Positions 1 through 10,465 of a stretch of 64,000 bases of DNA are shown piece by piece. Source of the DNA: Odobenus rosmarus divergens (Eukaryota; Chordata; Mammalia; Carnivora; Odobenidae); assembly GCF_000321225.1 (NCBI RefSeq), contig NW_004451883.1:62001-126000 (forward strand), in the 5' to 3' direction. The notes under the pieces were generated by a model that saw only the letters and a program-made list of their open reading frames with translations, searched no databases and was not told the origin of the DNA. How positions within the stretch are numbered: the first letter of the stretch is position 1; each line of letters starts with the position of its first letter. The position numbers and the translations under genes are program-made.

Positions 1-624
1 CATCTGTCTAACTTGAAGGCTCTGCTGTTTGTAATGAGTCATTTCTTTAGCATGGAATTCTGGACCAAGAGGTATTTTCATACTTCAGTCTTTGCTTTTC
101 TGTTGTCTGGCTGCTGAAACCTTTTCTGTCCCCTCCCAGGGCCAGGGCATCAGCTCTGAGTTTGGACCCTGGCTGGGAGCGCGCTGGTCTCGTGGTGGGG
201 CTGCCAGGGAGATGAGAGAGGAAGAGGAAGAAGGTGGATTTTATGCAAGTGCCGGAGGTGTGGCTGCTACCGCTCCTGCGTCTCAGCTATCACGGGGTGC
301 AAGGAACCCCACAAGTGACACAGCACGTGGGGGCCATGTCCTCGGCCCCGAAGGATGACTCGTGAGATCCCCACTCCCCTCTGTTGCTTTATCTCCTGGG
401 AGTCCAGGGCTGTGTCACTTGCTCGGGGGCACTGCTGGATGGCGGTGGGGTGACACGACCTCAGGGGTCCTTGGACCCCATTTTCCCAGCTGGCTCCCAG
501 GGGCTCACATTGGCTCAGCTCACGCACATGGAGTGATGCCACACACAGGCCCTGGCCCCATCCGTGTTTGCCTACGTGGCTGCTAACCTGTCTCGGAGGC
601 CCACTGGTGTTTCACTTGGAGCCA
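1..624. other. Unique sequence, no recognised feature
   Basis: GC-moderate non-repetitive DNA. The short open frames show no domain, no splice-bounded exon pattern and no codon periodicity that I can recognise. I see nothing that supports a gene here. Confidence 0.5.
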
Positions 625-790
625 CTTTTCCCCTCGTTTTAAAAATTGAGGTGAAATTCACACAATCTAAAATGTGTGTATTTCAGGAGGCGTTTAGCAC
701 GTTCGCGAAATGCACAACCACCACCTCTATGGGGTTCCCAAACATCTTCATCTCCCCAGAGGAAGATCCACACTGGTGAAGCAGACTGGA
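625..790 (-). repeat. Old L1 3'UTR-like fragment (antisense)
   Basis: The stretch resembles the reverse complement of the common L1M 3'UTR tail: a tttattgaggtgaaattcac-like start, a degenerate block like 'gtgtacaattcagtgg', then 'gcacaaccaccacc' and 'catcttcatc..cccca'. It is heavily diverged. The family is recalled from consensus, not searched. Confidence 0.45.
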
Positions 791-947
791 AGACTCTCAA
801 CTTCCCTCTCGAGCCTTCCTGTGCTCGAATGAGGAAATTTCCCCCAACGGTCGGAGGTGAGGGTGGGGCTGGAACCAGCCAGAGCCCAGGATGACTCAGC
901 AAGTGCAAGCGGGCACTGCGGGTCCTGAGTGGGCATGGGCTCCCCTC

Positions 948-1030
948 TTCTACTCTGGCTGGTTGTGTGACTTTGGGCAAATTCCTCAACGTCTTCAAAA
1001 AGGAGCTCCTAGTAATCCTACTCTGCATGG
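948..1030 (+). repeat. MIR-like SINE fragment
   Basis: It contains a recognisable MIR core, 'gctggttgtgtgactttggg' followed by 'caaattcctcaacgtcttc', the usual 'gtgaccttgggcaagtcac' block. Only the core survives. Confidence 0.5.
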
Positions 1031-1039
1031 TTGGGGTGG

Positions 1040-2715
1040 GCCCGAGTGGGGTGCACTTGGCAGGCTCTCAGTCCACGGTAGCACCCCCTTCTCCCCCACA
1101 GTGGAGCTACCTCTTGTTGGGGAGAGGTGGAGAAGGCAGTGAAAGGAGGGGATTCCTTGCTGGACTTATTTCCCTTTCGTTTGGAGATGCTCTTCTAGCT
1201 GAACTGAGGACCAGGGATGGCGGGGACATTGCTCTCCTGGACAAGGGCTGCTCTGCAGGGGTGGGGGAGAGGAGGCTGTGCTCAACAGGGAGAGGTCTGC
1301 AGGTCCTGGTGACGTCCCACGCAGGTGGAGGGAGCAGTGCTCGGCCGTCACTACCCCAGGGGACTGGCTCTGCCCACCCTCCTGTCCCCATGCCTGTCAG
1401 CATCCCTCATCTTGCCCACCGGCAGCCTAGCTGCATCTTCCTCTGGAGAACACTTCCAGACCACCAGGCCCGATGTCCTGACCCATGCAGACTGGTCCAG
1501 CCGAAATCCCACCCGCCTTGTTGCTGCTTGAGCGCTCCCGTAGACGGGCAGCTTACTCACTTCAGTAGCAACTGTGTTGTAGAGTAATGGAATGAAGGAG
1601 TCCGTGCAAATCCTGGTCAACAGCTTGTCAGCTGGGAGTGGAGTTGGCTTCAGGACAGGGAGGCGAAGGTCCGAGATGACAGTGAACGGAGAGGCTTGAT
1701 GTGGAGGTTCTGAAGCTGTGCGTGGGTTGGAGTCACAGGCTCGGATGTTGTAGGGCTCGGTCTCCACTCAAGGGGTGGCGGTCTCCAGAGTCCCCAGCCC
1801 TGGCCCAGGCAGTGGGTGCTTCTCCCTCCCGGGCACCAGTACGCAGAGGTGCCCGCAGGACGCTCTACCAGGCCTTGTCAGCAGCTGAGGAATGTCTCCC
1901 AGGGATGCCGGTGATCAGGTTAACCCGTGACAGAAGCCACGGTCTTTGCCTGTTCTCTGCCACTGCAGAAGCAGCTCTAGTGTGACCTGCACTTGTCACT
2001 TTCCCCAGGGAGGCCAGGAAATCTGGGGGACTGGCTTCTACTAGGGGACACCTGGATTTGGACCGCCGTGCCCTGTCTCTGTGTCTGACTCACAACCCAG
2101 GTGAGTTCAAAGTGACGACGAGATTTGCCCTTATCGGCATCTACTGACGTCACCCTGATTTTCTGCAGCACCTTGGGGTGCATGTCCCGAGGGAGAGCTT
2201 CGGAAGGAGGAAGGCAGAGCCCACACTCTGGTGGTCTTTCCTCCTCTGCTTGGGAGGGATGTCCTCTAGGAAATGAGCTCCTGGGGGCAGGAGTGTGTTC
2301 TGTTCTGTGCACGGCTGCCGCCCTGTGTTGGGCAGGGCGTCGGGGAGGGGATGAATGCCTCCCCGGTGGGGGCCTCTGAAGTCACCCCCATCCCATCCCA
2401 GGCAGGATGTGGCAGCTGGATGCAGCCCAGAGTGGAGGCCAGCCCTGAGGACTGGAGGGCAGGGGCGCGCCCATGGGAGGCTGGTGGGGTCTGTGTGTGG
2501 AAATGGCCAGGCTTGGTGTAGAAGCTACTGTCGTCAGGAGCTGTGGGAGAGGCACTAGCTGTGGGCAGGGACAGGTGTCCACCATCCAGAGGGTGGCAGG
2601 GGCAGGGCCAGGGTACCGAGCAGGGTCTTATGGCACCCACAAGGAAGCTAGGGCCGAGGCCACAGCCAGGGGGCAGGTGATCAGCCAGCTGTGGCCTTGG
2701 GGTCCTGGGCCCCTG
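1040..2715. other. GC-rich unique stretch, no gene supported
   Basis: Long GC-rich unique DNA. A 206-codon plus-strand frame (967-1587) runs through its start but has low-complexity G/P/S/R composition, overlaps the MIR core, and shows no domain. No promoter, CpG island or splice-consistent exon could be supported. Confidence 0.45.
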
Positions 2716-2719
2716 TGCC

Positions 2720-2812
2720 AGTGAGGGTTCTCCAGAGAAGCAGAACTATATATCCAAGATTTACTATATATATAGTATATATACATATAATATGTATTAG
2801 ACATATCTATGA
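2720..2812 (+). repeat. L1M-type 3' end, left part (split by insertion)
   Basis: 'gagggttctccagagaagca' is the usual opening of a common old L1-type 3' region, followed by an AT-rich tata tract. The same element resumes near 4184 ('aataaggaatggtctcacat'), so the two halves were separated by the L1 inserted between them. The subfamily is uncertain. Confidence 0.55.
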
Positions 2813-3018
2813 AATTATTATTATTATTTTGTTAGTTAACATACAGTGTAATATGGTTTTTGGAGTAGAATTCAGTGATTCATCACTTACGTATAACACC
2901 CCCCAGTGCTCGTCACTACAGGTGCCCCCCTTAATACCTATCACCATCTAGCCCATCCCCCACCCTGTCTACTACCTCCCTCCATCAATCCTCAGTTTGT
3001 TCTCTATTAAGAGTTTCT

Positions 3019-3214
3019 GGGGCGCCTGGGTGGCTCAGCTGGTTAAGCGACTGCCTTCGGCTCAGGTCATGACCCTGGAGTCCCAGGATTGAGTCCCGCA
3101 TCGAGCTCCCTGCTCAGTGGGGAGTCTGCTTCTCCCTCTGGCCCTCCCCCCCTCATGTGCTCTCTCTCTCTCACTCTCTCGAAATAAATAAATGAATCTT
3201 TAAAAAAAAAAAAA
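3019..3214 (+). mobile_element. Can-SINE (tRNA-Lys-derived carnivore SINE)
   Basis: The tRNA-like head starts 'ggggcgcctgggtggctcag' and keeps the Pol III A-box (tggctcagctggttaag) and a B-box-like ggattgagtccc. A CT-rich tract (tctctctctcactctctc), AATAAA-like motifs and an A tail follow. Direct repeats 'agtttct' flank it at 3012-3018 and 3214-3220. It is inserted in the 3'UTR of the antisense L1. Confidence 0.93.
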
Positions 3215-3754
3215 GTTTCTTATGGTTTGTCTCCTCTCCTTTTTTTTTCTTTTCCCCCTTCCCATATGTTCATCTGTTTTGTTTCCTAAATTCCACATGT
3301 GAGTGAGATCATGTTGTATTTCTCTATCTCTGACTGACTTATTTCACTCAGCATAACACCCTCCAGTTCCATCCACGTCGTTGCAAATGGCAAGATCTCA
3401 TTCCTTTTGATGGCTGCATAATATTCCATTGTGTATATATACCACCTCTTCTTTATCCATTCATCTGTCGATGGACATCTTGGCTCTTTCCACAGTTTGG
3501 CTATTGTGGACATTGCTGCTATAAACATCGGGGTGCATGTACCCCTTCGGATCCCTACATTTGTATCTTTGGGGTAAATACCCAGTAGTGCAATTGCTGG
3601 ATCGTAGGGTAGCTCTATTTTCAACTGTTTGAGGAAACTCCACACTGTTTTCCAGAGGGGTTGCACCAGCTTGCATTCCCACCAACAGTGTAGGAGGGTT
3701 CCCCTTTCTCCGCATCCCCGCCAACACCTGTCGTTTCCTGACTTGTTCATTTTA

Positions 3755-3850
<96 letters not shown>

Positions 3851-3976
3851 TTAGGAAAAATGTCTATTCATGTCTTCTGCCCATTTCTTAACCAGATTAT
3901 TTGTTTTTTGAGTGTTGAGTTGGGAAGTTCTTTATAGATTCTGGATACTAACCCTTTCTCTGATATGGTGTTTGCA

Positions 3977-4009
3977 GTGCTCGCTTCGGCAGCACATATA
4001 CTAAAATTG
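3977..4009 (+). pseudogene. 3'-truncated, tailless U6 snRNA retro-fragment
   Basis: The 33 nt match the first 33 nt of mammalian U6 snRNA exactly: gtgctcgcttcggcagcaca, then tatactaaaattg. The match includes the 5' stem-loop, and no poly(A) follows. It interrupts L1 sequence. The 16-bp L1 target tgatatggtgtttgca (3961-3976) is repeated after the insert as tgatatgttgtttgca (4008-4023, one mismatch). The last two U6 bases (TG) overlap the second copy. This is the structure of a target-site-duplicated tailless retropseudogene, not a functional U6 gene, because the remaining ~70 nt of U6 are absent. Confidence 0.9.
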
Positions 4010-4183
4010 ATATGTTGTTTGCAAATATCTTCTCCCATATTGTTGATTATTTCCTTCTCTGCAGAAGCTGTTTATCTTGATGAAGTCCCAATAGTTCATT
4101 TTTGCTTTTGTTTCCCTTGCCTCTGGCAACACGTCTAATAAGATATATGAAGGTTTTTTGTTTTTCTTTTTGTTTTTTTTTTT

Positions 4184-4585
4184 TAATAAGGAATGGTCTC
4201 ACATGAATACGGAGGCCAACAAGTCCCCTACAGAGGCCAAGAAGTCCCCAGATCTGCAGTCAGCAAGCTGGAGACCCAGGAGGGCTGATGGTGTGAGTTT
4301 CAGTCTGAAGGCTGGAACTTAGGAAGTCCTGATGTTTCAGTTCGAATTCAAAGGCAGGAAAAAGCCTGATATTCCAGTTTCAAAGGTGGTCAGGCAGGAG
4401 GAATTCTCTCTTCCTCAGACATTTTGTTCTTTTCAGCCCTTCAACTGATTGGATGAGGCCCACCCACATTAGGAAGCGCAATCTGTTTTTCTCAGTCTAT
4501 CAGTTTAAATGTTAATCTCATCTAAAACCCTCCAAAAAATCTCAATAATGTTTGACCAAATATCTAAGCACTCTGTTGAGCTGAC
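4184..4585 (+). repeat. L1M-type 3' end, right part
   Basis: This continues the element begun at 2720. Recognisable blocks in order are aaggaatggtctcacatga, a 'cagcaagctggagacccagg' block, 'caactgattggatgaggccc', 'aaatgttaatctcatct', and 'aataatgtttgaccaaatat', ending near 'gagctgacaca'. The same block order recurs at 16225-16575. Confidence 0.6.
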
Positions 4586-4589
4586 ACAA

Positions 4590-6449
4590 GGATTCACTCT
4601 TCCATCTTTGTCAGTGCTCCCCACCCCGACTGGTTCCCTGGCTACACCCCAGCCTAGCTGGGGCAGGGGGGGCAGGTGGCAGACTCCTGGCTTGTCATGC
4701 TGGAATGGCCTCGTGTCCACAGACCGTGTCCCAGGGAGGCCCATGGTCTGTCCAAGGCCACATGGCCAATGACCAGGTGAGCCTGCCCAGCCTGTGAGAC
4801 TTCTGATTTCACCTCCCACCCTGGTCTGCTCAGTTTCACACCTCGGATTTCCTCAACTAAAAAAATAATTCCCCTAAGATGCAAGAGCCTCAAAATGTGG
4901 GGATTTTGTGTGTCTCAAAAACTTAGATTTTTTACTAGGCACCACTCTGTGAGTCCTCAGAGAGCTAAGCAAATCCGACTCACCCAGAAAATCTGATACC
5001 AGGCTGAGCTTCGGCTGGGCTGGGTTCCGTTTGCTCCCCAGCACTGCATGCCTCCATCCCCTGGTAATCTCCACAAGGTGCTCGCGTGCAGCGCGCGGAG
5101 GGCTTACCCTCAGAAACAAGGTGTGCCCTGTGGTAAATGCTGGTGCACGGCCTCGCACAAACGGGTCTGCTCTCCTCCCGTGCCAGCTCCCGGGACGCAG
5201 ATTTAACGATACGTCGTAGATACACACACGCACGGCCACTCGTCCTTGGAAGGTGGCTGTCTAAGCTGTATTTTAAATATTTACCCCCTTATTGTGTCAA
5301 TAACGGAATGAATTTAACAGGTGATATATTAGATATGCCCTGAGAAATAGACCTTCTCCTAACTTTTTACAACACAGATTTTTATCGTCAGAAACACCAC
5401 TGTGTGTACAAACTCCACTCCTGATGGTCGCAGCGCCGTGGACTGCAGATGCCACTGCAGCCGGGGAAAGACGGGAGGAGGCCTCCGGTCAGCCAGAGAG
5501 CCAGAGAGCCGCCGGGAAGCCCAAGCACTCAGCACTTGGGGCCATAAGAATGATTGCCCTGAGGGCAGCGCTTACCAACCCTGTAAGGACGATGGAATTT
5601 TCTGCCTTGACAAGTTGATTTTCCCGTTTTGTTTTGTTTTCCTGGAAACCTCCCGTTTTGCTCCTGCCTCTGGAATCAGCAAGAGGGCACAGCGCGTGTT
5701 GACATGGAAGGTGCCTGCACAGAAGGGACAGATGGTTCCAGGGAGCCCAGGCCAGGTGGGGGCTGGTGCCTGTGTAGCCACCAGCTCTCCACAGAGAAAA
5801 AGCCAACCTTGTGCCTATTTCTGTGGTGTAAATGCTCCCAGCATAGCTGCTTTCAAGCTGACATTTCAGTACCACCCGAGGCTTGACCCTAGACCCCTTC
5901 GGTGGGAGTAGGGCATGGGAGAACACTGACCACCCCCACCTCCCCCTGCATCCCTCCCCACTCCCCTCTGCAACAAGCTCAATGGTTTCCAGCCCTGCTG
6001 ATTTGAGATTCAGGATGACCTCACTCTCCCATCCCCACCCTCTGTGTTTTGGAAATCACTTTGGTAGAGGGTGGTGGGGTCGGGATGTGTGTCTTCAGTC
6101 ACGGGAAGGTAGGGGACCCCTCAGAACAGGAAACCCATTGGGATAGCCCCATCATCCCCAAGCCTGGGGACAATCCACAGCTCCTCCTCTGTGGGAATCC
6201 CAGGCCTCACCAGCCCCACTGGGCTCTACAGGATCCTTTGGAGCCCCCAGGGCAGGGCCCCCTGTTCTCGGTGAGAACAAAACAGCTGTGTCTGTGTGTT
6301 GCTGTTGCTTCTCCTTTCCTCTCCTATTTCTTGGGGTGTCTGCTCAGGGGTGCTTACAACTTGGTCTGGGTAGTGAATTCTACTTCTCTGTCCAGGGGGC
6401 AGTGGGTGGAGGGCTGCAGGGGGGCTGGTGTCTCCAGGCCAGGAGAGGA
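4590..6449. other. Unique stretch with one AT-rich island
   Basis: No gene or clear repeat seen. 5255-5400 is an AT-rich island inside GC-rich DNA (tattttaaatattta and aatttaacaggtgatatatt) that could be regulatory. The short frames have no recognisable domain. Confidence 0.45.
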
Positions 6450-6467
6450 GGGGGGAGGGAGGGAGGG
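6450..6467 (+). other. G-quadruplex-forming motif
   Basis: A G6-A-G3-A-G3-A-G3 run satisfies the canonical four-run pattern with single-base loops, a class that folds very stably in vitro. No adjacent promoter or gene is identified, so its role is unknown. Confidence 0.7.
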
Positions 6468-6824
6468 CGGTGAGCAAGAGGCTTGAGAAGGGGAAGGGGC
6501 TCTGTGGTTTCCCTGAGAGCCACCCCAATGCCGAGCTGGAGGTAGAAACCGCTCCCATCTGCGGCCTCAGCCCAGGGCACGGGGTGTAGGGAAGAGGTGC
6601 AGGGCCTCACCCAGCTACCCTGCCCGGGACCTGGAGGCCGCACGCTGCAGAACGCGCTCATTTCTCCGGCTCTGTGAAGCCTCAGAGAGCTGGTCAGAGT
6701 GAGCGCAGTTCGTAAGGTCCGAGAATGTGCCCAGGTCAGCACATAGATCTCAGGAAGCCACTGTAGGTGAGAAGCTGCTGGAAGAGTGTCTGGGATGGGG
6801 CCAGCGCTGGGCACTGCCGTCACT

Positions 6825-6990
6825 AATGATCTTCACGACAGCGTGGGAACCAGGCACTTTCTGTGCCTGTCTCGTAGACAACAGCACTGAGGCTCAGAGA
6901 CGTTGTGTGCCTTGTCCAAGGGCACCCAGCTGGCTGGAGGGCAGGGCCCACCTTGTTCCCAGGGCCCAGCCCAGGCTGTTAGCAGAGGCT
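6825..6990 (-). repeat. MIR SINE (antisense)
   Basis: It contains 'agcactgaggctcagagacg' followed by 'ttgtccaagggcacccagct', the reverse complement of the MIR core. It is a diverged old SINE. Confidence 0.65.
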
Positions 6991-8073
6991 CACGTGCCAG
7001 ATGCGCCAGCCCCACAGGGAGTCCCCTTGTGATGCGAAGGGAGGACAGAGCCCGCAGACAACCCCAGAGAGTGGCTTTGATCAGGGCAGGCCTGTCCTTG
7101 GGGCTGGGTGTGTGTGCACCAGTCAGATGGCCGGTCAGCCCAGGCCAGCCTGGGCCAGCAGCTGGGGCAGGATGACTGTTTTAAGTCATGATGACCCTCG
7201 ACACCAGGATCCAGAGGACAGAGCGCTTTGTGTTCAGATTTACTTAGGCAAAATTTTGTTCTAAAAAATGTGATCTTTTGGCCCAAGAGTGGCTTAGACA
7301 TGGTCCGGGTTTATATTAGTGACTTCTTCGTGGCCATTCATCCTAAACACCTGGGCCTTCCTCCCTGGCTTGACTCTGGGCCCCTTGCCGTCCTGCCCCA
7401 GCCCAACCTTCCCTGTTTCTGGATCCCTGAGCTTTGCTCAGTCGCAGCTGGATGCAGGCCTGGATCAGAGCTTCCCAGATAACATGGTGCAGGGGCCGCT
7501 TGGGGCTCCAAGGTCTCAGCACCCGCAAGCGGCCAGTAAAAGGGTGGGAGCCACTGTGTGCAGCCCTGTTCTCGGGCTCATCCTGGCTCTTCGTTCAGCT
7601 GTCCCAGGGTCTGTGAGGGTCCACAGCCTGACCCACACCGCAGAGCAGTTCGTCTTTGGGGTTCTGCAGGGAGCTGAGCGGTGAAACCCCAGAAAAGAAG
7701 GTCCACCTGGGACTTGGGATGTGCGCTTGCAGGTGTGAGTAAGGCTCTCTCGATGCCATCACCTGGATTACCCAGAAGGCACTAAGTCTAACGACCAGTG
7801 TCCTCAGGAGAGAAGGGGAGGGACACAGAGGAGAGGGGAGGTGAAGACAGAGATCCACACCACATCGATCTAAGCCACCCTGTTCGGTCATTCGTTAGGA
7901 CAGCCCGAGGACATGAATCCAGGCTCCAACAGCAGCTCTCCCCCGGTGGACTCTGTGGCCCTGGTTTCTGCCCCTGCACAGCGAGGGAGGACGCACGGGG
8001 CGTGCGGGGGCGTGCTCCTCGTGCAGAGCCCGTGTGTCCAGGTGGAGCTGTGCAGGGGTCTGAACGCGGAGGG
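6991..8073. other. Unique GC-rich stretch
   Basis: No recognisable gene or repeat. Several overlapping short open frames on both strands are expected from the high GC content. Confidence 0.4.
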
Positions 8074-8101
8074 CTGTGGGGGTGGGGGGACACCCCCACA
8101 G
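8074..8101. repeat. Perfect 11-bp inverted repeat with 6-nt loop
   Basis: CTGTGGGGGTG, loop GGGGGA, then CACCCCCACAG. All 11 stem pairs match, mostly G:C, so either strand could form a stable hairpin. It is not followed by a T run on either strand, and no gene ends here, so I do not call it a terminator. Confidence 0.75.
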
Positions 8102-8619
8102 AGAGGGAGAAGACCGTTTGGGAGGACCGCAGCAAAGGAGTCCAGGGAAGTCTTGGCCCAGTTCCCACACCAGTTACTTTTCTGCCCACCTTTTGACCCT
8201 ATTTTCCCTGAGAACTGAGGTTCAAGGTCGAGGAGGGGGGAGGGCAGGCCTCTGCGGGGAGGGAGGTGAGCAGGTGGATGCTGAGCCCACAGGGAAGACA
8301 GGAGGGAGAGGCTGGCTGTCTTGGGTCCACACCTGCCTTCTGCCCTGCTCGGCCCCGACCACATGGCGAGGACAGGTCGGGGCCAGGCTGCGATGTTGGG
8401 GCAACCTGGCCCCTGGGTCCGGGGTCCCTGCCCGCCCGGGACTGAGGTCAGCCCAGCAGGCCCTCCCACGGTTCTCTCCGGGTTCTGGCTTCATTTCTGT
8501 CCCTCGACCCACAGGGATACTCTTCGGCGTGTCTGGTGGAAACTGGTAGAAAACGTCCCAGGGAGAGGGGGTTCTGCCCGCGCCCCCGGCGCGTTCTCAG
8601 ACGCCAACACCCGCCCCGC
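8102..8619. other. Unique GC-rich stretch
   Basis: No recognised feature. It leads into the AT-rich island at 8620. Confidence 0.4.
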
Positions 8620-8835
8620 GCTCTGCCTTTATAATTTCCACTTGTCACAGAGTGACATGATAACACTGGAGAATCTGGTCATTTTCTCCAAACTCCCAAG
8701 GAGCGCCTTTATTAGCAGGTGCCAAATTGCCACCCCAGCTGCTGAATAGTAACAATTAACTCCATTAACATCACAACAGCTGTAATTTCTGAGGAAATGA
8801 AAACCATTAATAACTACTACCAAAAGCTAAAAAAC
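8620..8835. promoter_or_regulatory. Candidate conserved enhancer (AT-rich homeodomain/E-box island)
   Basis: This is a sharply AT-richer, non-repetitive block within GC-rich DNA. Two CAGCTG E-boxes (8736-8741, 8777-8782) bracket 'aacaattaactccattaac', and 'aaaccattaataactact' follows. Clusters of TAAT cores with E-boxes are typical of developmental enhancers. The call rests on composition and motifs only; conservation was not tested. Confidence 0.3.
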
Positions 8836-9169
8836 AAAGCCAAACAGAAAACACAGCATCCCCCAAGGCTGAAACTACCAATATGGGAGATGGGATGGCC
8901 CAGGATTCAGACCGGCCTCCAGAACCCCGGGGGCTGCGGGGGACTCACCCCGCCTGCCGGGCGGTGCTCTCGCCACCGCGGGGCACGGCTGGGGTCAGGG
9001 CAACATCGTCCCAGGTCACACTGCCCAGGACGCTCGCGGTGCTGGAGGGAATGGGACAGAGCACAGGGAAGGCCCTGGAGACACAAGTCCTCAGCACGGA
9101 GATGAAGCTGAGCAGAGTACGAGTGTCTCTGCCTGCTGCCACATCTGTCACCCTTCCTGTCTACGTCAT

Positions 9170-10135
9170 GTGCACACACGAGTGTGCACACACACACCTG
9201 CACAGATACACGCACACTCCATACACAAGACACATGCACATGCAAATAAACAACCCTCACGTACGTGCATGCAACATGCACACAGCATACCCCCCCCACA
9301 TACATGGGCACCCATGTCCTCACATGTGTGCTCATACCATGCACACAGTGCACTCATGCCCGCGCACACACACACACACACTCACACGGGCACCCATGTC
9401 CTCACATGCGTGTGTGCTCATACCATGCACACAGTGCACACACACTCACACGGGCAGCCATGTCCTCACATGCGTGTGTGCTCATACCATGCACACAGTG
9501 CACTCATGCCCGCGCACACACACACACACACTCACACGGGCACCCATGTCCTCACATGCGTGTGTGCTCATACCATGCACACAGTGCACTCATGCTCGTG
9601 CACACACACACACGGTCACCCATGTTGTCACATGCATGTGTGTTTATACCATGCACACAGTGCACTCACGCCTGTGTGCACACACACACATGGGTGCCCA
9701 TGTCCTCACATGCATGTGTGCTTGTACCATGCACACAGTGCACTCATGCCTGTGTGTGCACACACACACACGGGCACCCATGTTCTCACATGCGTGTGTG
9801 CAAATACCATGCACACAGTGCACTCACGCTCATGCACACACACACACACGGGCACCCATGTCCTCACATGCGTGTGTGCACATACGATGTACACAGTGCA
9901 TTCATGCCTGTGTGCACACACACACACACGGGCACCCATGTCCTCACATATGTGTGCTCATACCATGCACACAGTGCACTCATGCCCATGCATACACACA
10001 CACACACATGGGCACCCATGTCCTCACATGAGTGTGTGCGCATACCATGAACACAATGCACTCATGCCCGTGCATACACTCACACACACACACACAATGC
10101 ACACTCCAGTGCATACACACAATGTATTCAAGCAC
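9170..10135. repeat. CA-rich minisatellite of ten 64-86 bp units
   Basis: The anchor 'ccatgcacacagtgca' recurs at 9337, 9423, 9487, 9573, 9649, 9727, 9807, 9885 (variant), 9963 and 10045 (variant), giving spacings of 86, 64, 86, 76, 78, 80, 78, 78 and 82. Each unit holds a short (CA)n run, 'gggcacccatgtcctcacat' and a 'gcgtgtgtgctcata'-like segment. Units starting at 9337 and 9487 are identical across at least 86 bp, so the first four units form a 150-bp higher-order repeat. CA-rich shoulders extend both sides (9170-9300, 10079-10135). All three plus frames are open across 9265-10031 because the repeat lacks stops; this is not evidence of a protein. Confidence 0.95.
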
Positions 10136-10139
10136 ACCT

Positions 10140-10465
10140 GGGCATCCAGGCCTCAGATGAACACCTCCCCACATTTCTTGCCCTGTGTCCTGGAAACGAG
10201 AGGCGGTCCCATCAGAGCTGTGTGGTTTGAGAGCCGCTGACCATGGGGACGGGACACTCTGAGGCCAAGGGCGACCGGTGGCCGAAGTGCTAAGGTAAGA
10301 TGAGACAGACTGCTTAGTTGGTCCAACCTTCCTCCTCAGAGAGTGTGAGTGGAAGTGATGTTTGCAAAACAAAGTGTCGTTTCCAAGGAGTGATTTAATT
10401 TTCAAAAAATGAAACGAAAGTTCAGCTTCATTGAAATGGTTTTAAAATTTCAATATTTAAAACAC
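10140..10465. other. Unique sequence, no gene supported
   Basis: GC-moderate, turning AT-rich towards the L1 that follows. I recognise no feature. Confidence 0.4.

Noticed and set aside
967..1587. 206-codon frame
   Set aside because: GC-rich chance frame with biased composition, overlaps a MIR core, no domain.
3977..4009. Functional U6 snRNA gene
   Set aside because: Only the first ~33 nt are present; the rest of U6, its T-run terminator and upstream PSE/TATA elements are missing.
8074..8101. Rho-independent terminator
   Set aside because: Hairpin lacks a following T run and the sequence is from an animal nuclear genome.
8883..10031. 382-codon open frame through the CA-rich array
   Set aside because: The repeat is open in all three plus frames, unit lengths are mostly not multiples of three, and the translation is a low-complexity His/Thr/Cys repeat. 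No coding evidence.
9300..10080. Possible CRISPR-like repeat-spacer array
   Set aside because: Eukaryotic minisatellite: the whole ~78-bp unit is repeated, there are no unique spacers, and no cas genes.
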